From Candidatus Phosphoribacter hodrii (GTDB lineage: Bacteria; Actinomycetota; Actinomycetes; Actinomycetales; Dermatophilaceae): a stretch of DNA of 64,000 bases. Shown piece by piece: positions 33,727 through 42,148 of this stretch. The stretch lies in assembly GCA_016707175.1 (NCBI GenBank), contig JADJIB010000004.1:1-64000 (forward strand), written 5' to 3'. The notes beneath the pieces were generated by a model. It was not told where the DNA came from, did not search any database, and saw only the letters and a list, made by a program, of their open reading frames with translations. Numbering within the stretch: the first letter of the stretch is position 1; each line of letters opens with the position of its first letter. A program made the translations under genes and the position numbers.

Positions 33727-34343
33727 CGTTGCAAGTCCTCCGGGGTGTCGATGTCGGCGGTGGCCCGCCACGGGGCAGGAACAGCGGTCAAGTGCAAGTC
33801 GCCGAGCAGCCGACCCATCGACCGGTCGCTCGGGTCGCCGAGCGCCTCGGCCGCTCGCTCCAATGCAGGCACGCGATAGAGCCCGAAGAGCCACTGCAGC
33901 CGGCCATCGGGCTCGGCCAGGCACCAGCCGTCGACCTCGGGCCGACCAACCGCACTCCCCGACGGACCCTCCTCGCCGGCACACGCAGCCATCAACAGCC
34001 CAACGCCCTCCGCCGCGCCAGGCACGTCGCATGCCAGGACGAGCACGCGAGGTGCGCGGGACGGCATACGCAAGGCGTGCAGCCCGGCGACCACGGCGGC
34101 GGCCGGCCCCCCGAAGGCAGGCTCTTCGCGCGCACTCAACACACCCTCGGGGACGGGACCATCGCCGACCACGACGACGCGCGCGGCCGAGCCGACCGCG
34201 TCGAGTGCGCGGTCGAGCAGGGTCCGCCCAGAGATGCGCACGGCCCCCTTGTCGACCCCGCCGAGCCGCGAGCCACGTCCGCCCGCGAGGATGATCGCGT
34301 CGAATGCCGGGTGGCCGGCGAACCCGTCAGGGCTACCGGTCAC
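33714..34343 (-). CDS. mobA: Molybdenum cofactor guanylyltransferase
   Basis: GTG 34343 overlaps the narI stop (GTGA) and gives 209 residues. The GTP-binding LAGGRGSRLGGVDKG is near residue 17, and the metal-binding VLACDVPGA in the middle; DIDTPEDL stands near the end. MobA attaches GMP to molybdopterin to make the bis-MGD form needed by NarG. Coupling to the nar operon suggests that cofactor supply rises with the enzyme. A start at 34361 is possible. Confidence 0.85.
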   Translation of the reverse strand: MTGSPDGFAGHPAFDAIILAGGRGSRLGGVDKGAVRISGRTLLDRALDAVGSAARVVVVGDGPVPEGVLSAREEPAFGGPAAAVVAGLHALRMPSRAPRVLVLACDVPGAAEGVGLLMAACAGEEGPSGSAVGRPEVDGWCLAEPDGRLQWLFGLYRVPALERAAEALGDPSDRSMGRLLGDLHLTAVPAPWRATADIDTPEDLQRWTS

Positions 34344-35080
34344 GAGCCCACTCGTTCCCAACCCCGCTTCGGTGCCCGGCTGCCCAGGCCTTGCTCAGAC
34401 TGCGGATCACGTGAGCGATAGACGATGTAGGGACGGGTGAGGTAGCCCAGCGGCGCGGAGAAGACGTGGACGAGCCGGGTGAACGGCCACATTGCGAAGA
34501 GCACGAACGCGAGCAGTGCGTGGGCCTGGAAGCCCAAGGGGGCCGCCGCCATGAGCGCAGCCTTGGGCTGGAAGCCAAAGATGCTGCGGAAGTAGGGCGA
34601 CACCCCGTCGCGGTAGTTGTAGTCGCCGCCGAACTGCAGCCACGACCCGGCGATGGTGTTCCAGATGCCCAACGCGATGACCGCGCCGAGGACGGCATAC
34701 ATGACCTTGTCGTTGACCGTCGTCGCGCTGAAGACCGGACCGGTCGTCCGTCGGCGGTAGACGAGGATGCACAGACCGACCACGGCGGCGATGCCTGCGG
34801 GGATGCCCGCGGCCAGCGCGATGACGTGATAGGTATGCCGGCTCAGCCCGAGCGCATCGGTCCACCCCTGAGGGATCACCAGACCGATGATGTGGCCGCC
34901 GAGCACCCCCAACATCCCGAAATGGAAGAGCGGCGAGCCGATCCGCAGCAGTCGGTCTTCATAGAGCTGGCTGGAGCGGGTGGTCCAGCCGAACTTGTCG
35001 TAGCGGTAGCGCCAGTAGTGCCCGACGACGAAGGTCGTGAGACACAGGTAGGGGAAGATGACCCACAGGAAGGTCGTCAT
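34340..35080 (-). CDS. narI: Respiratory nitrate reductase, gamma subunit
   Basis: The 246-residue cytochrome b subunit has five membrane segments. The N-terminus MTTFLWVIFPYLCLTTFVVGHYWRYRYDKFGW is characteristic, and heme-ligand His lie in LFHFGMLGVLGGHIIG and in QAHALLAFVLFAMWPFTRLVHVFSAP. It oxidises menaquinol at the membrane and passes electrons to NarH. ATG 35080 overlaps the narJ stop. Confidence 0.95.
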   Translation of the reverse strand: MTTFLWVIFPYLCLTTFVVGHYWRYRYDKFGWTTRSSQLYEDRLLRIGSPLFHFGMLGVLGGHIIGLVIPQGWTDALGLSRHTYHVIALAAGIPAGIAAVVGLCILVYRRRTTGPVFSATTVNDKVMYAVLGAVIALGIWNTIAGSWLQFGGDYNYRDGVSPYFRSIFGFQPKAALMAAAPLGFQAHALLAFVLFAMWPFTRLVHVFSAPLGYLTRPYIVYRSRDPQSEQGLGSRAPKRGWERVGS

Positions 35081-35766
35081 CGGTCGGCTCCAACGGCGAG
35101 ATAGTCGGGCAGGGGATTGAGCCGCGGGTCCACGGCGTAGGGCGCCAGGCCGACGTCCTCCGACGGGGGCCCTTGCTCGATGAGTTTGGCGATCGCCTCG
35201 GCGTCGTCACCGGCGAGTTCGGGGAGCGTCCGGCTGATGGCGACGACGGCGTCAGCCCAAGGAGAATTCCTCTCCTGCAACGAGATCCGCAGCACCTCGA
35301 TGCTCGCGCGATAGTCGTTGAGGATCCGCCAGGCCGCCTCGATGTCGGCCGTCGCGCCGAACTCGAGCACGACCGCCAGGTGGTCGGGCAACTCGCCGCT
35401 GGTCAACTCGACCCCCGCCCGGCGATAGGCCTGCTTGAGCCGCACGAGGGCCACCCCACGCTTGCGGGTGTCACCGGTGGTGAAGTAGGTGAGGTAGAGG
35501 CAGCCGCGACGGGTGTGGTCGAAGGTCTCCACGAAGTCACGCTGCACCTGCCCCAAGGGCGTGCTTTCCAGGTGGTCCACCACGCGGCATACCGGCTCCG
35601 CGAGGTATGCCGGCAACTCGCCGGCCGCTCGCCGCGCGAGTTCCAACCGCGCGAGGAGCGCCTCGCTCGGGTAGTCGAGCAACAACGAGCAGACCTGCCA
35701 CGCGATGCTCAACTGGTCGTCGGGCAGTCGGGTGGGAGCGGCCGTATGCCGTGAGCGCCGGAACAT
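35077..35766 (-). CDS. narJ: Nitrate reductase assembly chaperone
   Basis: ATG 35766 overlaps the narH stop (TGATG); 229 residues. The family blocks QVCSLLLDYPSEALLARL and FVETFDHTRRGCLYLTYFTTGDTRKRG are present. NarJ helps insert the molybdenum cofactor into NarG and dock the complex, and is not part of the final enzyme. The frame upstream of 35766 lies inside narH. Confidence 0.93.
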   Translation of the reverse strand: MFRRSRHTAAPTRLPDDQLSIAWQVCSLLLDYPSEALLARLELARRAAGELPAYLAEPVCRVVDHLESTPLGQVQRDFVETFDHTRRGCLYLTYFTTGDTRKRGVALVRLKQAYRRAGVELTSGELPDHLAVVLEFGATADIEAAWRILNDYRASIEVLRISLQERNSPWADAVVAISRTLPELAGDDAEAIAKLIEQGPPSEDVGLAPYAVDPRLNPLPDYLAVGADR

Positions 35767-37436
35767 CAGCCGTCCTTCCGGTCGGGTGGGAAGAGGCCCT
35801 CGGGGATGCCCTTGCCGTCCCACGAGAGCAGGTTGACCCGGCCGCTCTTGCGCCCGCCGCCGACCAACTCTTCTCCGGAGGTGCCGGCGGCCGCGCGGGC
35901 CTTGAGCACTCGGAGGTTCTCGACGGCCACAGGGGTGAGGCGGCCGGAACCTTCGCCGACCGGCCCGCTGCCACCCATTCCCACGCCACCGTCGCTGTCG
36001 AGCGCGCACTCGGTGGCCAATTCCTCGAGGGCGTGGGCCTGTTCGGCGTGAGCGGTCGGGATGACATAGCGGTCGGCGTACTTCGCGATCGCCAGCAGTC
36101 GGAACATCTCGTAGAGGTCTTCCTCCGACATCCCCACGGCCTGGGCCATCGCTGGGCCGGGCTCGTTGCCCATGGTCCGCTCGCGCATGTAGGACCGCAT
36201 GGCCGCGAGGCGACGCAGTGCCCTGTCGACCGGACCGGTGTCCCCGGCGGTGAAGAGGTTGGCGAGGTATTCAACAGGGATCCGCAGGGTGTCGATCGCC
36301 GCGAAGAGGTTGTCGGCATCCTCGGCGTCGTGCCCGGAGTCCCTGATGACATCAACCACCGGGGAGAGCGGCGGGATGTACCAGACCATCGGCATCGTGC
36401 GGTATTCCGGGTGCAGCGGCAGGGCCACTTCGTAGCGGCTGATCAACTTCCAGACGGGCGAGCGTTCGGCCGCCCGGACCCACTCCTGCGGGATCCCGGC
36501 GGCGCGGGCCGCCTGCTGGACCTGCGGGTCGCTGGGGTCGAGGAAGCAGGCGCGCTGCGCGGCATACAGGTCGGTGTCCTTCTCCACCGTGGCCGCTTGC
36601 AGGACCCGGTCGGCGTCGTAGAACACCAGGCCGATGTAGCGCAGCCGACCGACGCAGGTCTCGGCGCACACCGTCGGCAGACCGACCTCGATACGCGGGT
36701 AACAGAAGGTGCACTTCTCGGCCTTGCCGGTCCTGTGGTTGAAGTAGACCTTCTTGTAGGGGCAGCCCGAGATGCACATCCGCCAGCCGCGGCAGCGGTC
36801 CTGGTCGACGAGCACGATGCCGTCCTCGGAGCGCTTGTAGATCGCACCGGACGGGCACGACGCAGCGCACGCGGGGTTGAGGCAGTGCTCACAGATCCGC
36901 GGCAGGTAGAACATGAACGTCTTCTCGAACTCGAACTGGACCTTGTCCTCGATGCCCTTGAGCATGGGGTCCTTGACGGCGTGCAGGCGCGAGCCGCCGA
37001 GGTCGTCGTCCCAGTTGGCCGACCACGAGACGTTCATCGGCTTGCCCGTGATGAGCGAGAAGGGCCGTGCGACAGGGAAGTTCTTCTGGGCCGGGGCGTT
37101 GAGCACCGTGTCGTAGTCGTAGGTCCACGGCTCGTAGTAGTCGTGCAGCGACGGCAGTTTGGGGTTGGAGAAGATCGCGGCGAGCTTCTTGAACCGACCG
37201 CCGGAGCGCAACTTCAGCCGACCTGACGAGGTGCGTACCCAACCGCCCTGCCACTCGTCCTGGTTCTCGTAGCCGCGGGGATAGCCAAGGCCCGGCCGGG
37301 TCTCGACGTTGTTGAACCAGGCATATTCCACGCCCGCGCGGTTGGTCCACGCCTGCTTGCAGGTCACCGAGCAGGTGTGGCAGCCGATGCACTTGTCGAG
37401 GTTCATGACCATCGCTACCTGAGCCATGATCTTCAT
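35766..37436 (-). CDS. narH: Respiratory nitrate reductase, beta subunit
   Basis: ATG 37436 (ATGA overlap with narG) gives 556 residues; ATG 37427 is an alternative. Four cysteine groups carry the iron-sulfur clusters: CIGCHTCSVTC near residue 19, CEHCLNPACAASCP, CRGWRMCISGCPYKK (the Trp marks the 3Fe-4S site) and CTFCYPRIEVGLPTVCAETC. It carries electrons from NarI heme to NarG. The last 60 residues are Gly-rich and variable. Confidence 0.95.
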   Translation of the reverse strand: MKIMAQVAMVMNLDKCIGCHTCSVTCKQAWTNRAGVEYAWFNNVETRPGLGYPRGYENQDEWQGGWVRTSSGRLKLRSGGRFKKLAAIFSNPKLPSLHDYYEPWTYDYDTVLNAPAQKNFPVARPFSLITGKPMNVSWSANWDDDLGGSRLHAVKDPMLKGIEDKVQFEFEKTFMFYLPRICEHCLNPACAASCPSGAIYKRSEDGIVLVDQDRCRGWRMCISGCPYKKVYFNHRTGKAEKCTFCYPRIEVGLPTVCAETCVGRLRYIGLVFYDADRVLQAATVEKDTDLYAAQRACFLDPSDPQVQQAARAAGIPQEWVRAAERSPVWKLISRYEVALPLHPEYRTMPMVWYIPPLSPVVDVIRDSGHDAEDADNLFAAIDTLRIPVEYLANLFTAGDTGPVDRALRRLAAMRSYMRERTMGNEPGPAMAQAVGMSEEDLYEMFRLLAIAKYADRYVIPTAHAEQAHALEELATECALDSDGGVGMGGSGPVGEGSGRLTPVAVENLRVLKARAAAGTSGEELVGGGRKSGRVNLLSWDGKGIPEGLFPPDRKDG

Positions 37437-40400
37437 TCGTAGGTCACCTCCTGCGAGGAGCGACGGCGGATCATCGTCACTTCGTCGCGGTTGTTCCCGG
37501 TGGGGCCGATGTAGTTGAAGAAGTAGGCCAACTGGGCGTAGCCACCGATGATGTGCGTCGGCTTGATCATGATTCGGGTCAGCGAGTTGTGTATGCCGCC
37601 TCGCCTCTGGTTGGTCTCGGTGAGAGGCACGTCGACCAACCGGTCCTGCGCGTGCGGCATGTAGATCGTGCCTTCGGGCATCCGGTGGGTGACGATGGCA
37701 CGGCACGCGACGACCCCGTTGCGGTTGACCAACTCGACCCAGTCGTTGTCGTTGATGCCGACCTTGTCGGCGTCGGCGTCGGACATCCAGATCGTCTGCC
37801 CGCCGCGGGAGAGCGAGAGCATGTAGAGGTTGTCCTGGTACTCGCTGTGGATCGACCACTTGTTGTGCGGCGTCAGGTAACGGACTGAGACGCTGCGTTG
37901 CCCGTGCGCCTCGGACTGCCCGCCGATGGGGGTCTCGCCGAACAGCGTCGTCATGTTAAGCGGCGGGCGGTGCACCGGCAGCGACTCGCCCATGCCGATG
38001 ACCCAGTCGTGGTCGAGGTAGAACTGTTGTCGCCCGGTGAGGGTGTGGAAGGGCTTGAGCCGTTCGATGTTGATGGTGAACGGGCTGTAGCGACGTCCGC
38101 CGGACTCGGAGCCAGACCATTCCGGTGAGGTGATGACAGGGACCGGCGATACCTGGGTGTCGGCGAAGGTCACCTGCTTGCCCTCGTGCTCGGCGGCCAG
38201 GTCGTGCAGCATTGTGCCAGTGCGCTTTTCGACGTTCTTGAAGCCGTGCGTCGACAGGTGCCCGTTCGTCGTCGCCGACAGGTGCAGGATGGCATCGGCC
38301 ATGTGCACGTCGGTCTTGAGGCGTGGCTGACCGGCGCCGACCCCCGAGCCGGCGACCCCATTGCGGCGCCGCAGGATCTTGATCTCGCGTTTGACGTCGT
38401 AGGGCACGCCCTTGGTGAGCATGCCGACCTTCTCCAGCAGCGGGCCGATGGAGGTCATCTTCTGGAAGGTCGCCGGGTAGTCCCGTTCGGCGATCGCGAG
38501 GACCGGCAGCGTCTTGCCCGGCACCGGCTCCACCTCTCCGGTGCGCCAGTCCTTGACGACTCCGTGAACGGTCGCCATCGCCTCGGGCGTGTCGTGCCAC
38601 AGGGGCTTGGCGACGACATCGGTGCGGGTGCCGAGGTGGTCGACCGCGAGCGATGAGAACTTCTTGGCGATCGCCTTCCAGATGCCCCAGTCGGTGCGGG
38701 CCTCCCACGGCGGGTCGATCGCCGGGCTGAACGAGTGGACGAACGGATGCATGTCGGTGGTCGACAGGTCGTGCTTCTCGTACCACGTCGCGGCGGGCAG
38801 GACGATGTCGGAGAACATCGTCGAGCTCGTCATCCGGAAGTCGATCGTCATCAGCAGATCGAGCTTGGCCTCGGCGGCGTGCTCCGGCCACTCGATGCCG
38901 TCGGGTCGCTGATCGGGGGCGGCTTCGGCGGCGGTGACCGCGTGGTCGGTGCCGAGCAGGTGCTTGAGGAAGTACTCGTTGCCCTTCGCGCTGGAGCCCA
39001 GCAGGTTGGACCGCCACAGGCTGAGGACACGTGGGTGGTTCTCCGGCGCTTCCGGGTCCTCGACCGCGAACTTCAGTGCGCCCGTGCGCAGTTGCTCGAC
39101 GACGTATGCCGCGGGCTCCTGTCCCGCTGCCTTCGCCTCGTCGGCGAGGGCCAGGCTGCTGCGGTTGAAGGTCGGATAACTCGGCGTCCAGCCCAGGCGC
39201 ACCGACTGGGCCAGCAGGTCCATCACGCCCTTGCCCGCGAAGACTCCGGTGCCGGCGTCCAGGTCGTCGGCCGTGAAGGTGTCGTAGCGGTACTGGCTGG
39301 TGTTGACGTACCAATAGGCCGTCTGGTTCATGTGTCGCGGCGGCCGGTGCCAGTCGAGGGCGAAGGCCAGGTGCTGGAAGCCCATGATCGGGCGGACCTT
39401 CTCCTGGCCGACGTAGTGGGCCCACCCGCCACCGTTGCGCCCTTGGCACCCGGTGATCGTCGTGAGCAACAACATGGCCCGATAGATCTGATCGGAGTGG
39501 AACCAGTGGTTGGTGCCCGCACCCATGAGGATCATGCCGCGACCCTTGGTGTCGATCGCGTTCTGCGCCCATTCGCGTGCCAGTCGGGTGATCTGCTCGG
39601 CAGGCACGCCGGTGATCTCCGCGGCCCAGGCGGGGGTCGCGGGAACCGACGCATCGGCATACCCTGTCGGCCACTGGCCCGGCAGTCCGTCGCGCGCCAC
39701 CCCGTAGTGCGCGAGCAGCAGGTCAAGGACGGTCGTGACGATGCGGCCATCGATCGTGCGCACCGGCACGCCTCGGGTCTCGTAGGCCACCAGGCCGCCC
39801 TCGGAGTCGAACCGCGGGAACCGCACCAGCGCCGTGTCATCGTGAGCGCCGAGCATGGAGAGTCGGGGCTCGATCTCGCCGAGGTCGAGGTTCCACTTGC
39901 CCAGACCTTCGTCGCCGTAACGGAACCCCACCGACCCGTGGGGCACCGCGACCTCGTCGGTCCGGGCGTCGAGGACGACGGGCTTCCACAGCGCGTTCTC
40001 GGAGTCCTTCTCGGGCACATCCAGGTCGCCAGCGACGACGAATTTGCCTGCGGTGTAACACGTCTCGTCGTGGCGGTCGAGTGACACGAGGAACGGCAGG
40101 TCGGTGTAACGACGGTTGTAGTCCTCGAAGAACTCGACCTGTCGGTCGGCGAAGAACTCCTTGAGCAGGACGTGACCCATGCCCATCGCCAGCGCGCCGT
40201 CGACGCCCGGTCGGCAGGGAACCCACTCGTCGGCGAACTTGACGTTCTCGGCGTAGTCCGGTGCCACGGCCACGACCTTCTGGCCCCGGTAGCGGGCCTC
40301 GGTCATCCAGTGCGCGTCGGGGGTGCGGGTCATGGGGACGTTCGAGCCCCACATGATGAGGTAGCCCGCGTCCCACCAGTCGCCCGATTCGGGGACGTCG

Positions 40401-41173
40401 GTCTGGTCGCCGAACATCTGCGGCGAGGCGTTGGGCAGATCGGCATACCAGTCGTAGAACGACAGCATCGGTGCGCCGATGAGCTCGAGGAACCGCGCGC
40501 CCGACGCGTAGGACACGGGGGACATCGCGGGGATCGGCGAGAAGCCCGCGATCCGGTCCGGTCCCCAACGCTTGACGGTGTAGACGTGCGCTGCGGCGAC
40601 CATCTCGACGACTTCGTCCCAGCTCGCCCGCACCAGCCCGCCCTTGCCGCGCGCGCTGGTGTATGCCGCCCGCGTCGCCGGATCCTGCTGGATCGCCGCC
40701 CAGGCGACGACCGGATCGCCGACGACGGCCTTGGCGGCGCGGAACTGCTCGAGCAGGACGCCGCGGACGTAGGGGTAGCGAACCCGGGTGGGGGAGTAGG
40801 TGTACCAGGAGAAGGCCGCGCCACGAGGGCAGCCGCGCGGCTCGTATTCGGGGCGGTCCGGGCCGGCCGACGGGTAGTCGGTCTGCTGGGCCTCCCAGGT
40901 GATGATCCCGTCCTTGACGTAGACCTTCCACGAGCAGGACCCGGTGCAGTTGACGCCGTGGGTCGAGCGGACGACCTTGTCGTGGGCCCAGCGGTCCCGG
41001 TAGAAGCTGTCGCCCTCACGCCCCCCGATCTGGTGCAGGGTGCGGCCGTCGTCGGACACCGTGGCGCCTTTGGCCTTGGCGAAGAAGCGGCGCGTGCCGA
41101 TGAGGGCGTCCGAGAGGGGGCCGTCCAGACCGGTCGGCTCGGGTGCGGGGGGACGCTCCACCTGGGTGGTCAT
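37433..41173 (-). CDS. narG: Respiratory nitrate reductase, alpha subunit
   Basis: ATG 41173 overlaps the regulator stop; 1246 residues, normal for NarG. The FS0 cluster motif is H72-x3-C76-x3-C80 in STHGVNCTGSCSW, with a fourth Cys in CPRGAAFSW. The Mo-ligand region lies in YADLPNASPQMFGDQTDVPESGDWWDAGY. It reduces nitrate to nitrite on the inner face of the membrane. The ORF runs further upstream to 41482 but those codons belong to the regulator region. Confidence 0.96.
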   Translation of the reverse strand: MTTQVERPPAPEPTGLDGPLSDALIGTRRFFAKAKGATVSDDGRTLHQIGGREGDSFYRDRWAHDKVVRSTHGVNCTGSCSWKVYVKDGIITWEAQQTDYPSAGPDRPEYEPRGCPRGAAFSWYTYSPTRVRYPYVRGVLLEQFRAAKAVVGDPVVAWAAIQQDPATRAAYTSARGKGGLVRASWDEVVEMVAAAHVYTVKRWGPDRIAGFSPIPAMSPVSYASGARFLELIGAPMLSFYDWYADLPNASPQMFGDQTDVPESGDWWDAGYLIMWGSNVPMTRTPDAHWMTEARYRGQKVVAVAPDYAENVKFADEWVPCRPGVDGALAMGMGHVLLKEFFADRQVEFFEDYNRRYTDLPFLVSLDRHDETCYTAGKFVVAGDLDVPEKDSENALWKPVVLDARTDEVAVPHGSVGFRYGDEGLGKWNLDLGEIEPRLSMLGAHDDTALVRFPRFDSEGGLVAYETRGVPVRTIDGRIVTTVLDLLLAHYGVARDGLPGQWPTGYADASVPATPAWAAEITGVPAEQITRLAREWAQNAIDTKGRGMILMGAGTNHWFHSDQIYRAMLLLTTITGCQGRNGGGWAHYVGQEKVRPIMGFQHLAFALDWHRPPRHMNQTAYWYVNTSQYRYDTFTADDLDAGTGVFAGKGVMDLLAQSVRLGWTPSYPTFNRSSLALADEAKAAGQEPAAYVVEQLRTGALKFAVEDPEAPENHPRVLSLWRSNLLGSSAKGNEYFLKHLLGTDHAVTAAEAAPDQRPDGIEWPEHAAEAKLDLLMTIDFRMTSSTMFSDIVLPAATWYEKHDLSTTDMHPFVHSFSPAIDPPWEARTDWGIWKAIAKKFSSLAVDHLGTRTDVVAKPLWHDTPEAMATVHGVVKDWRTGEVEPVPGKTLPVLAIAERDYPATFQKMTSIGPLLEKVGMLTKGVPYDVKREIKILRRRNGVAGSGVGAGQPRLKTDVHMADAILHLSATTNGHLSTHGFKNVEKRTGTMLHDLAAEHEGKQVTFADTQVSPVPVITSPEWSGSESGGRRYSPFTINIERLKPFHTLTGRQQFYLDHDWVIGMGESLPVHRPPLNMTTLFGETPIGGQSEAHGQRSVSVRYLTPHNKWSIHSEYQDNLYMLSLSRGGQTIWMSDADADKVGINDNDWVELVNRNGVVACRAIVTHRMPEGTIYMPHAQDRLVDVPLTETNQRRGGIHNSLTRIMIKPTHIIGGYAQLAYFFNYIGPTGNNRDEVTMIRRRSSQEVTYE

Positions 41174-41922
41174 CGACTCTCTCCTTCGGGAGCAGCGGTG
41201 GTGAATGGGGTCTCGGTGGTGACCTTGACCAAGCAGCGGGTCGGTCCGACGAAGGGCCGGACCTCGATGGCGACGTCGTGCTCGCCGACGTGGTCGAGCG
41301 CGCCGGTGATGAGGCCGTGATGGACGCCGCAGACGACGTCGGGACGCACCCGCGCCAGCGCGAGGAAGGGGCAGTTGCTCAACGTGATGGTGACGGCGCG
41401 ACCACCGGCCGAGGTCGACAACTCCGGCGTGTAGCCCCAGTGCTCCAACTGGTCGACCATGTCGCCGACCTTGGCAAGCCACCGACCGGGGGTCACGGCG
41501 GCCTCAGTGGACGCGCGGCTCGGATCGGCGTGCCCGGAGGCCCACCGACGGCCAGCCTCCTCAGGGGTCACCTGATCGCCACCATCGACCGGCCAACTCT
41601 GGGCGAGCAGCCCGGCCAGCACCTGGTAGTGGCGTTGGGTCTCGGTCTCGGCCTCCGGGTCCAGGTGGGGGGCGGCATACAACTTGCGGGGGCGTCCCAC
41701 CCGCGGAGTGCGCTCGAACGCGGTGACGAGGTAGCCGCCGGACACGAGTTGGTCGAGATGGAACCGGACCGTGGTGACGTGCAGCCCGAGGTATGCCGCG
41801 AGGTCGGCGGCGCTGCGCCCGGTCGGCGCTCCTGGGGGGGCTTGACCGGCCACGACGTTGAGGTGTTCGAGGATTCGTCGGCGCACGTCGGAGGACAGGA
41901 CCGGGATCTGCTCGGGGCTCAC
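41170..41922 (-). CDS. Winged-helix regulator with cysteine cluster, first gene of nar operon
   Basis: GTG 41922 gives 250 residues. An ArsR-like HTH is at residues 36-62 (SAADLAAYLGLHVTTVRFHLDQLV) with the wing RVGRPRKLY. The C-terminal half has C184, C198 and C230 in SNCPFLAL, VVCGVHH and TRCLV, a pattern seen in SufR-like regulators that hold an Fe-S cluster. Being first in the nar operon and divergent from narK, it probably senses oxygen, NO or redox state and controls both. Two similar motifs at 41936 and 42125 may be its sites. No Fnr- or NarL-type gene is nearby. Confidence 0.8.
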   Translation of the reverse strand: MSPEQIPVLSSDVRRRILEHLNVVAGQAPPGAPTGRSAADLAAYLGLHVTTVRFHLDQLVSGGYLVTAFERTPRVGRPRKLYAAPHLDPEAETETQRHYQVLAGLLAQSWPVDGGDQVTPEEAGRRWASGHADPSRASTEAAVTPGRWLAKVGDMVDQLEHWGYTPELSTSAGGRAVTITLSNCPFLALARVRPDVVCGVHHGLITGALDHVGEHDVAIEVRPFVGPTRCLVKVTTETPFTTAAPEGESR

Positions 41923-41935
41923 GAGGCCTGGTCTC

Positions 41936-41950
41936 CTTAATTAAGAGGAA
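41936..41950. promoter_or_regulatory. Candidate nar operator 1
   Basis: CTTAATTAAGAGGAA stands 14 bases before the regulator start and contains an 8-base TTAATTAA palindrome in a GC-rich setting. Twelve of 14 bases match the motif before narK at 42125-42138. It is too close to the start to be the -10 region alone, so an autoregulatory site is inferred. Confidence 0.45.
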
Positions 41951-42124
41951 TCCGGGTGCGTTCTTATCAAACCATACTCGGCTGGGTCGGCGAGCCTCAG
42001 TTCGTGCGTATCTGCCCTGCTCAGAGGTGTGACTAGCGTGACGTAGTTTGGAGGACCGGGGGAGTATTTGGAGGGTTGGCGCCGGGGGTAGCGTTTTTCT
42101 GAGTCGTTAACCGGACTGCTCGGC

Positions 42125-42138
42125 CTAATTTAGAGGAA
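42125..42138. promoter_or_regulatory. Candidate nar operator 2
   Basis: CTAATTTAGAGGAA lies 10 bases before the narK1 GTG and matches 12 of 14 bases of the site at 41936. Part of it (AGAGGAA) may serve as ribosome site. Both copies face the gene they precede in the same sense relative to the plus strand, so they are not mirror images. Confidence 0.4.
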
Positions 42139-42148
42139 CCCCAAGGAA

